A DNA stretch of 64,000 nt from JAFGPS01 sp964628465 (GCA_964628465.1 CAZVOA010000012.1:1-64000); one strand, 5' to 3'; shown: positions 36,177 to 44,568, counted from the first letter of the stretch. Translations and numbers: made by a program. Notes: generated from the letters alone by a model not told the origin.

Positions 36177-37610
36177 ATGAGTAAATCTAAAATCGGATTA
36201 TATTATAAGAATGTAATGTCTGATGTCATCGGCGATGAGCATGGTATTACGCAAAATCAATGGCAGGAATTGGCAAAGCAAACGTCTCCGGTTATTTCCA
36301 TGCTTAATCAGGAAAGAAAGGCCGGCAAAACGCCTTACAGAGACCTGCCTTTCAAAACCCAAATCATACATGATGTAGAGGATTTAGCATCGAAGTATGA
36401 AGACAATTGTGAAAATCTTGTTATATTGGGAATAGGCGGCTCGGCACTGGGGAATATCGCGTTGCAGACCGCGTTGAATTCTTATATGTATAATTTTGAC
36501 GATGCGCAAAGGGAAGGCCCGCGGCTGTTTGTATTTGATAATGTTGACCCGCAGCAGTTCGGTTCATTTTTAGACTGGATTTCGGACAAGCTTGATAAGA
36601 CGGTTTTTAATGTTATAAGCAAATCAGGCCGTACATCGGAGACTGCCGCGCAGTTCATGACTATATGCGATATGCTTTCGGAAATTCTCGGACCCGATAA
36701 TTTACGCAACCATATTGTGGCTACTACAGACGCGAAAAGCGGTACGCTTCGCACTATTGCGGATGAGTTGAAATTGCCGCATCTTGAAGTTCCTGATGGT
36801 GTCGGTGGAAGGTTCAGTGTTTTAAGTGCGGTGGGTTTGTTCGGTGCGGCTATGTGCGGCGTTGATATAGATTCACTTCTGGAAGGCGCTTGTGACATGG
36901 ATGTTCGGGTAAGCAATGAAAATTTCCTGCAAAATCCGGCCGCGATTAACGCCGCTATCCAGCATCATTTTTATAATCGAAATAAAAATATTTCTGTTAT
37001 GATGCCTTATTGTTATGCACTGAAAGATTTGTGCGACTGGTACAGGCAGATTTGGGCCGAGAGTCTTGGTAAAGAAGTAAATCTTAAAGGTGAAAAAGTC
37101 TATGTAGGTCCGACTCCGGTCAAAGCTTTGGGGACAACGGACCAGCATAGCCAGGTTCAGTTATATCGTGAGGGGCCGAATGATAAAGTATTTACTTTTC
37201 TCCAGGTGAATAATTTTGAAAAGGATGTAGAGATAGGACCTGCGCCGAAATGCGCTCCTGAGCTTGGTTTTCTTGCTGAGAAAAACATGAGTATGCTCCT
37301 CAATAGTGAAAAAGCGGCGACTGAATACGCGTTATTGCTAAGTCAGCGTCCATGTATGACGGTGCATTTCGATAAAGTTGACGCGTACAGCGTCGGGCAA
37401 TTCATATACCTGTACGAAGTCACGACATCTTTTGCCGGAGCTTTATTCGGAATTAATACTTATGATCAGCCGGCGGTAGAACTCGGTAAGGAAGCGACGT
37501 TTGCGCTGATGGAAAAGGGCGGAGATTGTAAAGCACTCGGAATGTCATACGATAAATTTGCACAGGATATCAAAGAGAAGACAGAAATTGATAACAACTT
37601 TCTTGCTTGA
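36177..37610 (+). CDS. pgi: Glucose-6-phosphate isomerase
   Basis: 477 residues, in the range of compact bacterial PGIs (about 445-550). It interconverts glucose-6-phosphate and fructose-6-phosphate in glycolysis/gluconeogenesis. Signatures: NVISKSGRTSET sugar-phosphate binding loop, GVGGRFSVLSAVG PGI signature region, ILGIGGSALGN at the SIS-domain start, and the His in TDQHSQVQLYREG. AAAGGAG lies upstream of the ATG. It is next to manC, so together they supply fructose-6-phosphate-derived sugar nucleotides. Confidence 0.95.
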   Translation: MSKSKIGLYYKNVMSDVIGDEHGITQNQWQELAKQTSPVISMLNQERKAGKTPYRDLPFKTQIIHDVEDLASKYEDNCENLVILGIGGSALGNIALQTALNSYMYNFDDAQREGPRLFVFDNVDPQQFGSFLDWISDKLDKTVFNVISKSGRTSETAAQFMTICDMLSEILGPDNLRNHIVATTDAKSGTLRTIADELKLPHLEVPDGVGGRFSVLSAVGLFGAAMCGVDIDSLLEGACDMDVRVSNENFLQNPAAINAAIQHHFYNRNKNISVMMPYCYALKDLCDWYRQIWAESLGKEVNLKGEKVYVGPTPVKALGTTDQHSQVQLYREGPNDKVFTFLQVNNFEKDVEIGPAPKCAPELGFLAEKNMSMLLNSEKAATEYALLLSQRPCMTVHFDKVDAYSVGQFIYLYEVTTSFAGALFGINTYDQPAVELGKEATFALMEKGGDCKALGMSYDKFAQDIKEKTEIDNNFLA

Positions 37611-37639
37611 TGGTTTTTTCATAAACATGGAGTTTAAAA

Positions 37640-38728
37640 ATGAATTATGCGGTAATATTGGCAGGTGGAAGTGGAAAGAGATTATGGCCTTTGAGCAGAG
37701 AGAAGCGGCCTAAACAGGTCTTGAAACTTCTGGATGGTGAAACATTGCTTCGTAAATGTTTTGACCGCCTGAAACTGATTTTTGATGTGAGAAATATTAT
37801 TGTTCTTACAAATGCTGGTTATGTCGAAGTAGTAAACGAAAATCTTACTGAATTGGTGCAGGATAATATTATTGCCGAACCTGCTGTTCGTGATACCGCC
37901 GGAGCGATTGGATTGATTTCAACTATACTGAAAAAATATGATCCTGACGCGACAATCGCGGTAATGACCGCCGACCAGATTATTAAACCGGATGAGGTTC
38001 TCCAGCAGGCAATTAACGACGCTCTTGCTTTCGTAAATAAAAATCCTGAGAAGATGGTGACATTTGGTATTAAGCCGACATTCGCGAGTACTACACTTGG
38101 TTACATAAAGTGCTCAAACTCTAAAAAAGTCCATGATTGTAAGAACGAAATATATTCAGTTGAAGCGTTCAGAGAAAAGCCGGATGAGAAAACCGCTCAA
38201 AAGTATCTCGAAGATGGAAACTATTTCTGGAATTCAGGCATGTTTGTCTGGAAGGCGAAAACCATTCTGGCCAATCTCGAAAAATTCCTGCCTGAAGCTA
38301 AGGAGCCTTTAACGAAAATCCGTGATGCCTGGCATACTCCCGCTCAGCAGGACGTTCTTAAAGAATGGTTCGTTAAGCTTCCCAAAATAAGCATCGACTA
38401 TGCTGTAATGGAGAAAGCTGAAAATATTCACGCAATTAAGCTGGATTGTTCATGGCTTGATATGGGTTCATTTGCCGCTCTGGCCGATATTATAAATTCA
38501 GATGAAAATAATAATATTGTTGTAGCGGAAAAAAGTGAGTTGCTGGATTGCACAAATAGTATTTTTGTAACTGAAGACAAGAAGCATCTTATAGCCGCTG
38601 TCGGGCTGGATAATATGATTATCGCGCATAGCCCTGATGCGACTTTTGTGTGTCCCATTGACCAGATACACAGGATTAAGGAACTCCTTGAAGTGGTAAA
38701 GAAAAACAAGGGCGATAAATATTTGTAG
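37640..38728 (+). CDS. manC: Mannose-1-phosphate guanylyltransferase
   Basis: 362 residues, the monofunctional form without a phosphomannose isomerase domain. It makes GDP-mannose from mannose-1-phosphate and GTP. The nucleotidyltransferase signature AGGSGKRLWPLSREKRPKQ is at the N-terminus; MTADQII holds the metal-binding Asp region, and FREKPDEK and NYFWNSGMFVW are the sugar-binding motifs. GGAG lies nine bases before the ATG. It follows pgi by 29 bases and likely shares an operon. GDP-mannose feeds glycan and protein mannosylation pathways, whose other genes lie elsewhere. Confidence 0.93.
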   Translation: MNYAVILAGGSGKRLWPLSREKRPKQVLKLLDGETLLRKCFDRLKLIFDVRNIIVLTNAGYVEVVNENLTELVQDNIIAEPAVRDTAGAIGLISTILKKYDPDATIAVMTADQIIKPDEVLQQAINDALAFVNKNPEKMVTFGIKPTFASTTLGYIKCSNSKKVHDCKNEIYSVEAFREKPDEKTAQKYLEDGNYFWNSGMFVWKAKTILANLEKFLPEAKEPLTKIRDAWHTPAQQDVLKEWFVKLPKISIDYAVMEKAENIHAIKLDCSWLDMGSFAALADIINSDENNNIVVAEKSELLDCTNSIFVTEDKKHLIAAVGLDNMIIAHSPDATFVCPIDQIHRIKELLEVVKKNKGDKYL

Positions 38729-38729
38729 A

Positions 38730-38850
38730 AGTTAAAAAGAAGAAGTTATAAGTTAAAAGTTAGAAGTAGTCGCCGGAGGCGTTCAAATATAACTTAACAC
38801 TTTCAACTTTAGTTCATTTAGAACTTCTTTTCTATTTTAGGCACTTTCTA
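38730..38850. repeat. TAAAGT/AAGTTA-type repeat cluster
   Basis: The gap between manC and ruvX is filled with reiterated AGAAGTTATAAGTTAAAAGTTAG on one side and TAACTTAACACTTTCAACTTTAG on the other, around a short CGCCGGAGGCG palindrome (near 38772). Same style as the clusters at 16832 and 31911. No gene is seen. Confidence 0.55.
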
Positions 38851-38857
38851 TTATATT

Positions 38858-39280
38858 ATGAGATATCTTTCGATAGATTACGGTTTGAAACGCACTGGTC
38901 TGGCAATTTGCGATAAGGGTGAGATGATAGTTTCTCCACTTGCGGTTATAGATTCCCGCAAAGGACTTATTGAAAAAATAATAAATATTATTAAAAACGA
39001 GAACGTGGAAGCTATCGTAGTTGGCTTACCATTAAATATGGATGACTCGAAGGGTTCACAAGCTCAACTTTCTGAGAAGTTTGCAGAACTGCTGAAAAAA
39101 GAAGTTCAAATTCCGCTTTATTTACAGGATGAAAGGCTTAGCAGTTTTGCCGCGGAAGAGAAACTTGCTCCAGCCCAATTTACAAGAGGCAAGAAAAAGA
39201 AACGTCTTGACGCGATAGCCGCCGCTGAAATATTAGAAGTATTTTTACAGCGGAAATCTTCAGACAATCAATCAATTTAA
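38858..39280 (+). CDS. ruvX: Holliday junction resolvase-like / pre-16S rRNA nuclease YqgF
   Basis: 140 residues, the YqgF/RuvX RNase H-like fold. Motifs: SIDYGLKRTGLAICD with the first catalytic Asp, VVGLPLNMDDSKG with the conserved loop, LQDERLSSFAAEE with the middle Asp/Glu, and KKRLDAIAAAEIL with the last Asp. These match the family fully. Known role: processing of the 5' end of 16S rRNA in E. coli and possible junction resolution. It lies after manC across a repeat cluster and reads convergent to the beta-barrel gene. Confidence 0.93.
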   Translation: MRYLSIDYGLKRTGLAICDKGEMIVSPLAVIDSRKGLIEKIINIIKNENVEAIVVGLPLNMDDSKGSQAQLSEKFAELLKKEVQIPLYLQDERLSSFAAEEKLAPAQFTRGKKKKRLDAIAAAEILEVFLQRKSSDNQSI

Positions 39281-39296
39281 TGATTTTACATATCTA

Positions 39297-40190
39297 TCAG
39301 AATTGCCATTGAAGCTGCAAACCAATTTCCGTAGTACTGTTTTTGGGTTCCCAATAATAATACGGTTCCACATATTCATATTCTGAATCTTCTATACTCC
39401 AGTATCTGACGAAAGGCTCAATGACAAGAACTCCGGCGCTGGTTCTCTTTTGGACTCTGAAGGATGCCCGCAAGCCGAATCCGTCATTTTGTTTGTTTTC
39501 AATATCTACATCACCGACATCGCTTAAATAACTTTTTTGCAGGCCCTGAATCAGGAAATCAGCTTCCATTGTAAAACCCCATGCCCAGTTATTCACGTAT
39601 TTAGAATCGAGTTGGTATGCTACCGGCAGATAAAGATAATTCGATTCTCTTTCATAGCCCGCAGGGTCGAAGGAACTATCGTCATTTAAGTATCGATACC
39701 CAAGACCTGCGGAGAGTGACGCAACCCAATTCTCGTCAAGGAAATCCAAGCCGCATAATAATCTTGTTTCGTAAGCATTATATTCTATATTATCCACAGT
39801 GTATGGCGTTCCATCCGATAAATAACCATCATAATCGGCATCTCCGGTGGCAAATCTTAATTCCCCCTGTAATGAAACTCCACCTTCGGGTAAAGGATTC
39901 TTGAGTGAATCAGGAACCCATCCACGATATGTATAATTCAATATTCCTCCGTAGAACACACCCTTATCTGTTATTCCGCCTGGCTCTTTATAATCGAAAT
40001 GATATATCTCTGGGCCGATTTCCAAAGAATGTTTCTGTATCGGCAAATCAATTTTGGGGGTAGTTTTTTCTTTTGCAGAGGAATCGTTTGGTTCGGACGC
40101 ACGAGAAACATTTTGGTTCAAACCTGTCGCAACGCATAAAAGAAAGATAAATATTACGGAATTGTTTTTTGAAATGTGGAATGTTTTCAT
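39297..40190 (-). CDS. Probable outer-membrane beta-barrel protein
   Basis: 297 residues. A signal peptide (hydrophobic core about 11-28) is followed by a Ser/Glu/Pro-rich linker. From about residue 60 the sequence alternates polar and hydrophobic residues in short strands (for example GGILNYTYRGWVP, GVSLQGELRFATG, WGFTMEADFLIQ) and ends in LQLQWQF, an aromatic C-terminal residue typical of outer-membrane barrels recognised by BamA. Planctomycete barrels of this type are often annotated as hypothetical. AAGG lies upstream of the ATG. No specific family is recognised; the barrel assignment is inference from composition. Confidence 0.65.
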   Translation of the reverse strand: MKTFHISKNNSVIFIFLLCVATGLNQNVSRASEPNDSSAKEKTTPKIDLPIQKHSLEIGPEIYHFDYKEPGGITDKGVFYGGILNYTYRGWVPDSLKNPLPEGGVSLQGELRFATGDADYDGYLSDGTPYTVDNIEYNAYETRLLCGLDFLDENWVASLSAGLGYRYLNDDSSFDPAGYERESNYLYLPVAYQLDSKYVNNWAWGFTMEADFLIQGLQKSYLSDVGDVDIENKQNDGFGLRASFRVQKRTSAGVLVIEPFVRYWSIEDSEYEYVEPYYYWEPKNSTTEIGLQLQWQF

Positions 40191-40270
40191 TGTGTTTATA
40201 CCTTAATAATAATTGATAATCTTTAATAATTGCTATTATTGTAATTATTTTATTGCGATTGGCAATACTG

Positions 40271-41041
40271 CTATACATCGAATTCCGCGATAATAGGAGT
40301 ATGATCGCTTGGACGTTCCAACTGGCGCGGTTCTTTGTCTATATAGCAGGCTGTACTTTTCTCGGCTATCGGTTTGGTTGCCATAATATGGTCGATTCTC
40401 CAGCCTATATTATTTTTGAAAGTGTTTCTCATCCTGTAGTCCCAGAAAGTATATTGTCTCGCTTCTTTGCAGTGCATTCTGAACACGTCAACCAAACCCC
40501 ATTTCATTACTTTCTGCAGAGCTTTATGGACATCTGGATGGTAGCAAACATGGCCGAGCAGCCCAACCGGGTCATGAACGTCAATCGGTTCCGGCGCAAT
40601 ATTCAAGTCGCCGACCCAAACTATTGATTCCGTATTTTTGAAATTTGAGTCGAAATAATCAAGCAGCCTGTCAAACCAATTCAGTTTGTATTCGAATTGT
40701 TCCGATTCAGGCATATTTCCCTGCGGCACATAAGAGTTCACAATTGTTACGCCGTTAATTTGCGCACTAATTAAGCGAGGCTCGTCTTTTGGTTCTTCAT
40801 TAAAACCGTATCTGATATTTTCAGCCTTTTGTTTACTGAAAATTGCTACGCCGTTGTAACTTTTTTGCCCTTTGAAAACATATTGATAATTTATCTCGTC
40901 GAATGCCTGTCCCGGAAAATCTTTGTCCTGAACCTTAGTTTCCTGGACACACAAAATATCCGGCTGATTTTTTGTAAGCCAGTCGGTTACTATTGGCAGT
41001 CTTGCTCGTATCGAATTAACATTAAAACTTGCGATTTTCAT
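40271..41041 (-). CDS. xth: Exodeoxyribonuclease III
   Basis: 256 residues, AP endonuclease/exonuclease III family. Motifs: ASFNVNSIRARL at the start, VQETKVQD with the metal-binding Glu, GDLNIAP with Asp/Asn, WRIDHIMAT and SDHTPI with the catalytic His near the end. It repairs abasic sites and degrades DNA 3'-5'. Two bases follow the stop of the upstream permease gene, so they form an operon. The match is to the XthA group rather than to ExoA of Gram-positives, but the exact subfamily is not needed for function. Confidence 0.93.
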   Translation of the reverse strand: MKIASFNVNSIRARLPIVTDWLTKNQPDILCVQETKVQDKDFPGQAFDEINYQYVFKGQKSYNGVAIFSKQKAENIRYGFNEEPKDEPRLISAQINGVTIVNSYVPQGNMPESEQFEYKLNWFDRLLDYFDSNFKNTESIVWVGDLNIAPEPIDVHDPVGLLGHVCYHPDVHKALQKVMKWGLVDVFRMHCKEARQYTFWDYRMRNTFKNNIGWRIDHIMATKPIAEKSTACYIDKEPRQLERPSDHTPIIAEFDV

Positions 41042-41042
41042 T

Positions 41043-42944
41043 TTATTCTTTCGTGTCCCTTGTTCGAGTTGAAAGTAAGATTATATTTCGTATTGTTTCG
41101 GTATCACGAGCGGTGAGCCAGCGATGTTCGAAATGTTTTTCCTGTGCAATCTGGGCAATCGCCATTAATGCGCGAAGGTGATAATTTCTTTCGTCTTTTG
41201 TACCGGCAAGAACGAACATAATGCTAACGGGATCAGATACATTCGCAAATTCAATTCCGTCGCGTGCCCTGACAAGCATTACATCGAATTTATGCTGGCC
41301 GTCGATAACTATGTGTGGAATCGCAAAGCCCGGCTGAACTACTGTACCGCCTTCTTTTTCGCGCCTGAGGAATTTCTCGAAAAGGACATATTCGTTTATA
41401 TCCAGTCTTTTCTCAAGAATCGTCGAAATCCTTCTGAATATTTGCTCATCAGTTTTCCTGCCCTCTATATCGAGTATCTCACATCCCTTGATAAGCTTGT
41501 CGAATCTGTCCTCTATTATTTCATCACGTTCAATCAGAATGTCACGAAGTTCATTTTCGAGAGTTACTGTTTTGAGGTCCCTTGAAGTGACTCTCTCGAC
41601 AACGTGCATTGCCGCCGAAGCTCTGCTGACACGTTTTGACGAATATAGAAAATACCATGCAATACTCAAAACTACAAAACCAGCCGAGATAAGCAGGGGG
41701 ATTTTACCCATATCGATAATGAGAAATCCGTAAACCAAAATAGCAATAATATGCATATAGGGGTACAAAGGTGATTTGAACTGAGGTCGATAACTTTGTA
41801 TTCTGCTTTCTCTCATTATGATAACACTGGCATTATCGAGAATGAAAAGTATTATCATAAGAGTCGAGGCGGTTTTCGCGAGGGATTCGATATCGAGAAA
41901 AATCAGAGCGGCTATCATAAATCCCGAAGTAAGGATAATGCTTAAGTGAGGTGTTTTATATTTATGATTGATTCTTGCCAGTGTAACCGGGAGCAGGCCG
42001 TCTCTGCTCATTGCCATTGGACAGCGTGAAGCAGCGAGAATTCCGCCGTTAGCGGTGGTGACAAAGGCCGCTATTGCCGCTATGCTCAGCAGGATAAAGC
42101 CGGGTAAGCCCATAAATTTTTTTGCGGCATCAGAAATCGGAAGATTGGTCTGAATTTGTTCAATGCCGTTTTCTACTATGACAAGCTCTTGTTTATCGAA
42201 AATGCCGATAGTGATTGCTACTACCGCAACGTAAAGCAAAGTTACGATAAACCACGCTAAAATCATACCTAAAGGGATGTTTCTGCCGGGATTTTTAATT
42301 TCCTCACCGACACTCGCGACTTTAGTAAGTCCTCCATAACTTATAAAGACAAGACCCGCTGTAGAAAAAACTGCGAGCCAGTTTTTTTGCATGAAGTCTG
42401 CGTATCTGTAGGCTTTTACCGAACCGATACCGAAAAATATATAAATAGACAGTATCGCTATAAGGATAATAACTAAAAAGATTTGTAATTTGCTTGTATG
42501 TTTGACGCTGACAATATTCAGGATTGTAAAAATAACGCAGCAGATTATGCTTATCGCTTTCAGATGGGTTCCATTAAAATGTGCGTCGAAAATAGTCTCT
42601 ATAATTAAAGCCATTCCAAAGATTGCAAAGGCACTTTTTAAAGCCAGAGAAAACCAGTTGGCGAAACCGGAAAACAGGCCGAAAAACGAACCGAAACTTC
42701 TCTCGACAAAAAAATAAGTTCCTCCCGCCCGCGGCATAGCTGTAGCCAGTTCCGATTTGCTTAAAACGCTCGGAAAAATAATTAATGAGGCGATAAAATA
42801 GGATAGAATAACCGCCGGACCTGCTTTGGAATATGCAAGAGCGGGTAAAATGAATAAGCCTGAACTTATCATCGCGCCGGATGCAATGGAAAATACATCC
42901 AATAAACCGAGTTGTTTTGTAAGTTTTGTCATTCTGACTACCAC
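41043..42944 (-). CDS. APC-family amino-acid permease fused to a PTS EIIA-type domain
   Basis: 633 residues. Residues about 1-440 form ~12 membrane helices with the APC signature near the start (VFSIASGAMISSGLFILPA), indicating an amino acid/polyamine/organocation transporter. Residues about 470-630 match the type-2 EIIA domain: FAIPHIVIDGQ holds the phosphorylatable His. The fusion suggests phosphorylation-controlled transport, since APC carriers are secondary transporters. The start is ambiguous: either this ATG or the one four codons later; neither has a clear Shine-Dalgarno. No EI or HPr gene is in the window. Confidence 0.88.
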   Translation of the reverse strand: MVVRMTKLTKQLGLLDVFSIASGAMISSGLFILPALAYSKAGPAVILSYFIASLIIFPSVLSKSELATAMPRAGGTYFFVERSFGSFFGLFSGFANWFSLALKSAFAIFGMALIIETIFDAHFNGTHLKAISIICCVIFTILNIVSVKHTSKLQIFLVIILIAILSIYIFFGIGSVKAYRYADFMQKNWLAVFSTAGLVFISYGGLTKVASVGEEIKNPGRNIPLGMILAWFIVTLLYVAVVAITIGIFDKQELVIVENGIEQIQTNLPISDAAKKFMGLPGFILLSIAAIAAFVTTANGGILAASRCPMAMSRDGLLPVTLARINHKYKTPHLSIILTSGFMIAALIFLDIESLAKTASTLMIILFILDNASVIIMRESRIQSYRPQFKSPLYPYMHIIAILVYGFLIIDMGKIPLLISAGFVVLSIAWYFLYSSKRVSRASAAMHVVERVTSRDLKTVTLENELRDILIERDEIIEDRFDKLIKGCEILDIEGRKTDEQIFRRISTILEKRLDINEYVLFEKFLRREKEGGTVVQPGFAIPHIVIDGQHKFDVMLVRARDGIEFANVSDPVSIMFVLAGTKDERNYHLRALMAIAQIAQEKHFEHRWLTARDTETIRNIILLSTRTRDTKE

Positions 42945-43156
42945 ATTAATTATTCTAAGAAGAAGTATTGCCGGTATTGTTGTCTATATCAGTAATATTG
43001 TCAAGCTAACGTATTTGTTTAATGGTCGATTTTTTATACTTTGCCGATATTTTCGTGTTATAAAAATATTTTTGGATAGATTTCCCGGGATGAGCCGATT
43101 ATTATATAATTGAATTGAAGGAACAAATATTTTATTGTTAATGAAAGGGCAGTAAG

Positions 43157-43252
43157 ATGTGTAAATCTTGTGGTTGCAGTTCCGGGAAAAAAGGCACAGT
43201 AAAAGCGGTGACTCCAAAAAAGAGTACAAAAAAAGCTTCCAAAAAGAAATAG
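43157..43252 (+). CDS. 31-residue Cys- and Lys-rich small protein
   Basis: A short frame with GAAAGGG eight bases before its ATG. The N-terminus is MCKSCGCSSGKKG, with three Cys in a CxxCxC pattern that could hold a metal or form a redox centre, and the rest is Lys/Thr/Ser-rich, ending in KKASKKK. Similar Cys-start, Lys-tail miniproteins (MCKTCGC-like) are known from several bacteria, usually without function; their relation to this gene is from memory and needs a search. The 3' end overlaps a possible terminator hairpin (AAAAAAGCT with AGCTTTTTT). It stands alone between the permease and rnk regions. Confidence 0.65.
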   Translation: MCKSCGCSSGKKGTVKAVTPKKSTKKASKKK

Positions 43253-43260
43253 CTTTTTTT
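43228..43260 (+). terminator. Possible terminator at the end of the small Cys-rich gene
   Basis: AAAAAAGCT (inside the last codons) pairs with AGCTTTTTT just after the stop codon across about 13 bases, with the T-run as the 3' arm. The stem is AT-rich, so strength is uncertain. Confidence 0.4.
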
Positions 43261-43320
43261 ACTATTCTTACTTATTTCCGGCGTCTCAATTATCATAAGT
43301 CATGGCAATGAAAAGGTGTC

Positions 43321-43349
43321 TTGACAAAACGGGGCTTGACAGATAGAAT
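43321..43349 (+). promoter_or_regulatory. Upstream promoter of the rnk region (P1)
   Basis: TTGACA at 43321-43326, a 17-base spacer and TAGAAT at 43344-43349. It overlaps the next promoter so the two cannot be used simultaneously. Confidence 0.55.
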
Positions 43350-43363
43350 TATTGTATTATAAT
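43336..43363 (+). promoter_or_regulatory. Consensus promoter of the rnk region (P2)
   Basis: TTGACA at 43336-43341, a 16-base spacer and a perfect TATAAT at 43358-43363. It is the best promoter-like sequence in the window and would start transcription near 43370, about 330 bases before the first rnk-like gene. Confidence 0.7.
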
Positions 43364-43369
43364 AACTAT

Positions 43370-43557
43370 TAGATATTAAAAGTTGTAATTTGTAATTATT
43401 GATAGAATCAGCTCCCGAAGGGTAGAGTGTTTATTTTTATGGAACAGAAAATTATATTTTCATTAATATTTGGGCTTTTTGTAAGCTTTTACGGATGTAT
43501 TACATAATGCGCCGGCTTATATTACAGAAATTAGCCGGCTTTTGCCGGTTTTTTTTT
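43370..43557 (+). ncRNA. Leader or small RNA with alternative hairpins and a 22-codon frame
   Basis: Between a consensus promoter and a T-run there is a ~190-base transcript candidate. It holds a 22-codon hydrophobic frame (43439-43507, MEQKIIFSLIFGLFV...). After its stop, GCCGGCT (43511-43517) can pair with AGCCGGC (43533-43539), while CCGGC (43535-43539) can alternatively pair with GCCGG (43544-43548), the latter followed by nine T. This is the geometry of an attenuator (antiterminator versus terminator). It may control the downstream rnk-like genes or be a free small RNA. The peptide frame lacks a clear Shine-Dalgarno. I recognise no known RNA family. Confidence 0.4.
43533..43557 (+). terminator. 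Terminator of the leader RNA
   Basis: CCGGC-TTTT-GCCGG stem-loop followed by a run of nine T. It lies about 145 bases before the first rnk-like gene and can compete with an upstream hairpin sharing the AGCCGGC strand. Confidence 0.65.
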
Positions 43558-43700
43558 GCGCTTAATAAAAAATAATAGATAACAGAAGATAAGGAATTAC
43601 GATACGATCTGGATATAAAACTAAGTAAGAATAATATTATTTCTTACTGATGGTTTTTTGTTATTCCGGTTAATTATGCTGTTTTGCATGGAGTAGAAAT

Positions 43701-44117
43701 ATGAAAAATAATACGAGCCACATTACAAACTTTGATAAGAAAAAGCTTAAGGATATTCTCCAAAATGCGTCAGGGCGGGCCAGAGAAGATGCTGATTTAT
43801 TAGAACAGCTACAAAAAAAACTCGAGACTGCTAATATTATTGCGCAAAAGGGAGCTCCGCCTTATTTGGTAACGATGCATTGCCACGTTGGAGTTACCGA
43901 TTTGGATAAAAATCAAGATATGGATTTCTGGCTTGTTTATCCAGGTGAAGCTTCTTCTGAAAATGATAAAATTTCGGTTCTTTCTAACATTGGAATAGCA
44001 ATTTTGGGTTTAAAAGTTGGGGATGAAATTGAATATTTGGATAAAACTCAAAAGAAACATTTGCGCATAGCCCGGATATATTATCAGCCGGAAGACAATC
44101 AGCATTATAAGCTGTAA
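43701..44117 (+). CDS. Rnk-like (GreA/GreB C-terminal domain) protein, copy 1
   Basis: 138 residues: an N-terminal helical hairpin (FDKKKLKDILQNASGRAR...) and a C-terminal FKBP-like GreA/GreB domain (LVYPGEAS, SVLSNIGIAILGLKVGDEIEY), the architecture of Rnk, a regulator of nucleoside diphosphate kinase that binds RNA polymerase. Of the four copies it diverges most: the family VTMNSR box is VTMHCHV here, and the C-terminal YYQPED retains the Rnk-type YQPE end. GGAG precedes the ATG. The leader with hairpins lies upstream. Biochemical role of the individual paralog unknown. Confidence 0.8.
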   Translation: MKNNTSHITNFDKKKLKDILQNASGRAREDADLLEQLQKKLETANIIAQKGAPPYLVTMHCHVGVTDLDKNQDMDFWLVYPGEASSENDKISVLSNIGIAILGLKVGDEIEYLDKTQKKHLRIARIYYQPEDNQHYKL

Positions 44118-44189
44118 TGGATTTTGAATGAAATTGAGCTTTTTAGCAGGAAATTAATTGGCAGTCAGAAACTTACAGGAAGAATATAA

Positions 44190-44378
44190 AATGAATTATA
44201 TGAAACAGACAATCTGTTTGGCTTTATCAAACTGGATAGATTTCAGGCATCCCGCTATTTGCCTGAATCCGATGCCGTGGTTGATTATATACCTGTTCTC
44301 TCTGCACAATCCACGGGATATTTTATCCGATTTCAGCATATACAGGGATATCAGAATTTTATGGCGGTGACGGAATAG
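44190..44378 (+). pseudogene. Possible gene remnant (frame without start codon)
   Basis: Codons from 44190 to the TAG at 44376 read NELYETDNLFGFIKLDRF..., a much more protein-like composition than the overlapping frame that begins at an ATG. There is no start codon between the upstream TAA and the frame, so it looks like the 3' part of a decayed gene, or a gene with a frameshift near its start. I recognise no family. Confidence 0.3.
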
Positions 44379-44395
44379 CTTTATGAACAATGAAA

Positions 44396-44421
44396 GGCCG
44401 GCTCCAATCGCCGGCTTTTTT
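44396..44421 (+). terminator. Rho-independent terminator
   Basis: GCCGGC (44397-44402) pairs with GCCGGC (44410-44415) across seven bases, followed by TTTTTTATT. It closes the upstream part of the rnk region. Confidence 0.75.
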
Positions 44422-44568
44422 ATTGCGCTGTTTTTCATATGGACCGAAGATGGGTATGTTGATTTTTATTACTGAAATATAAATAAAATGAAAAATTACG
44501 TATCTTTATAAAACACGTAAAATCTGTGTACGCTGGTTATTAAATACAATTGAAAGGTAAAATATATC

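Noticed and set aside
43439..43507. Classical amino-acid attenuator peptide for an aromatic operon
   Set aside because: Four Phe and one Tyr in 22 codons are not consecutive, and no aromatic amino-acid gene follows; the frame is kept only as part of the leader candidate.
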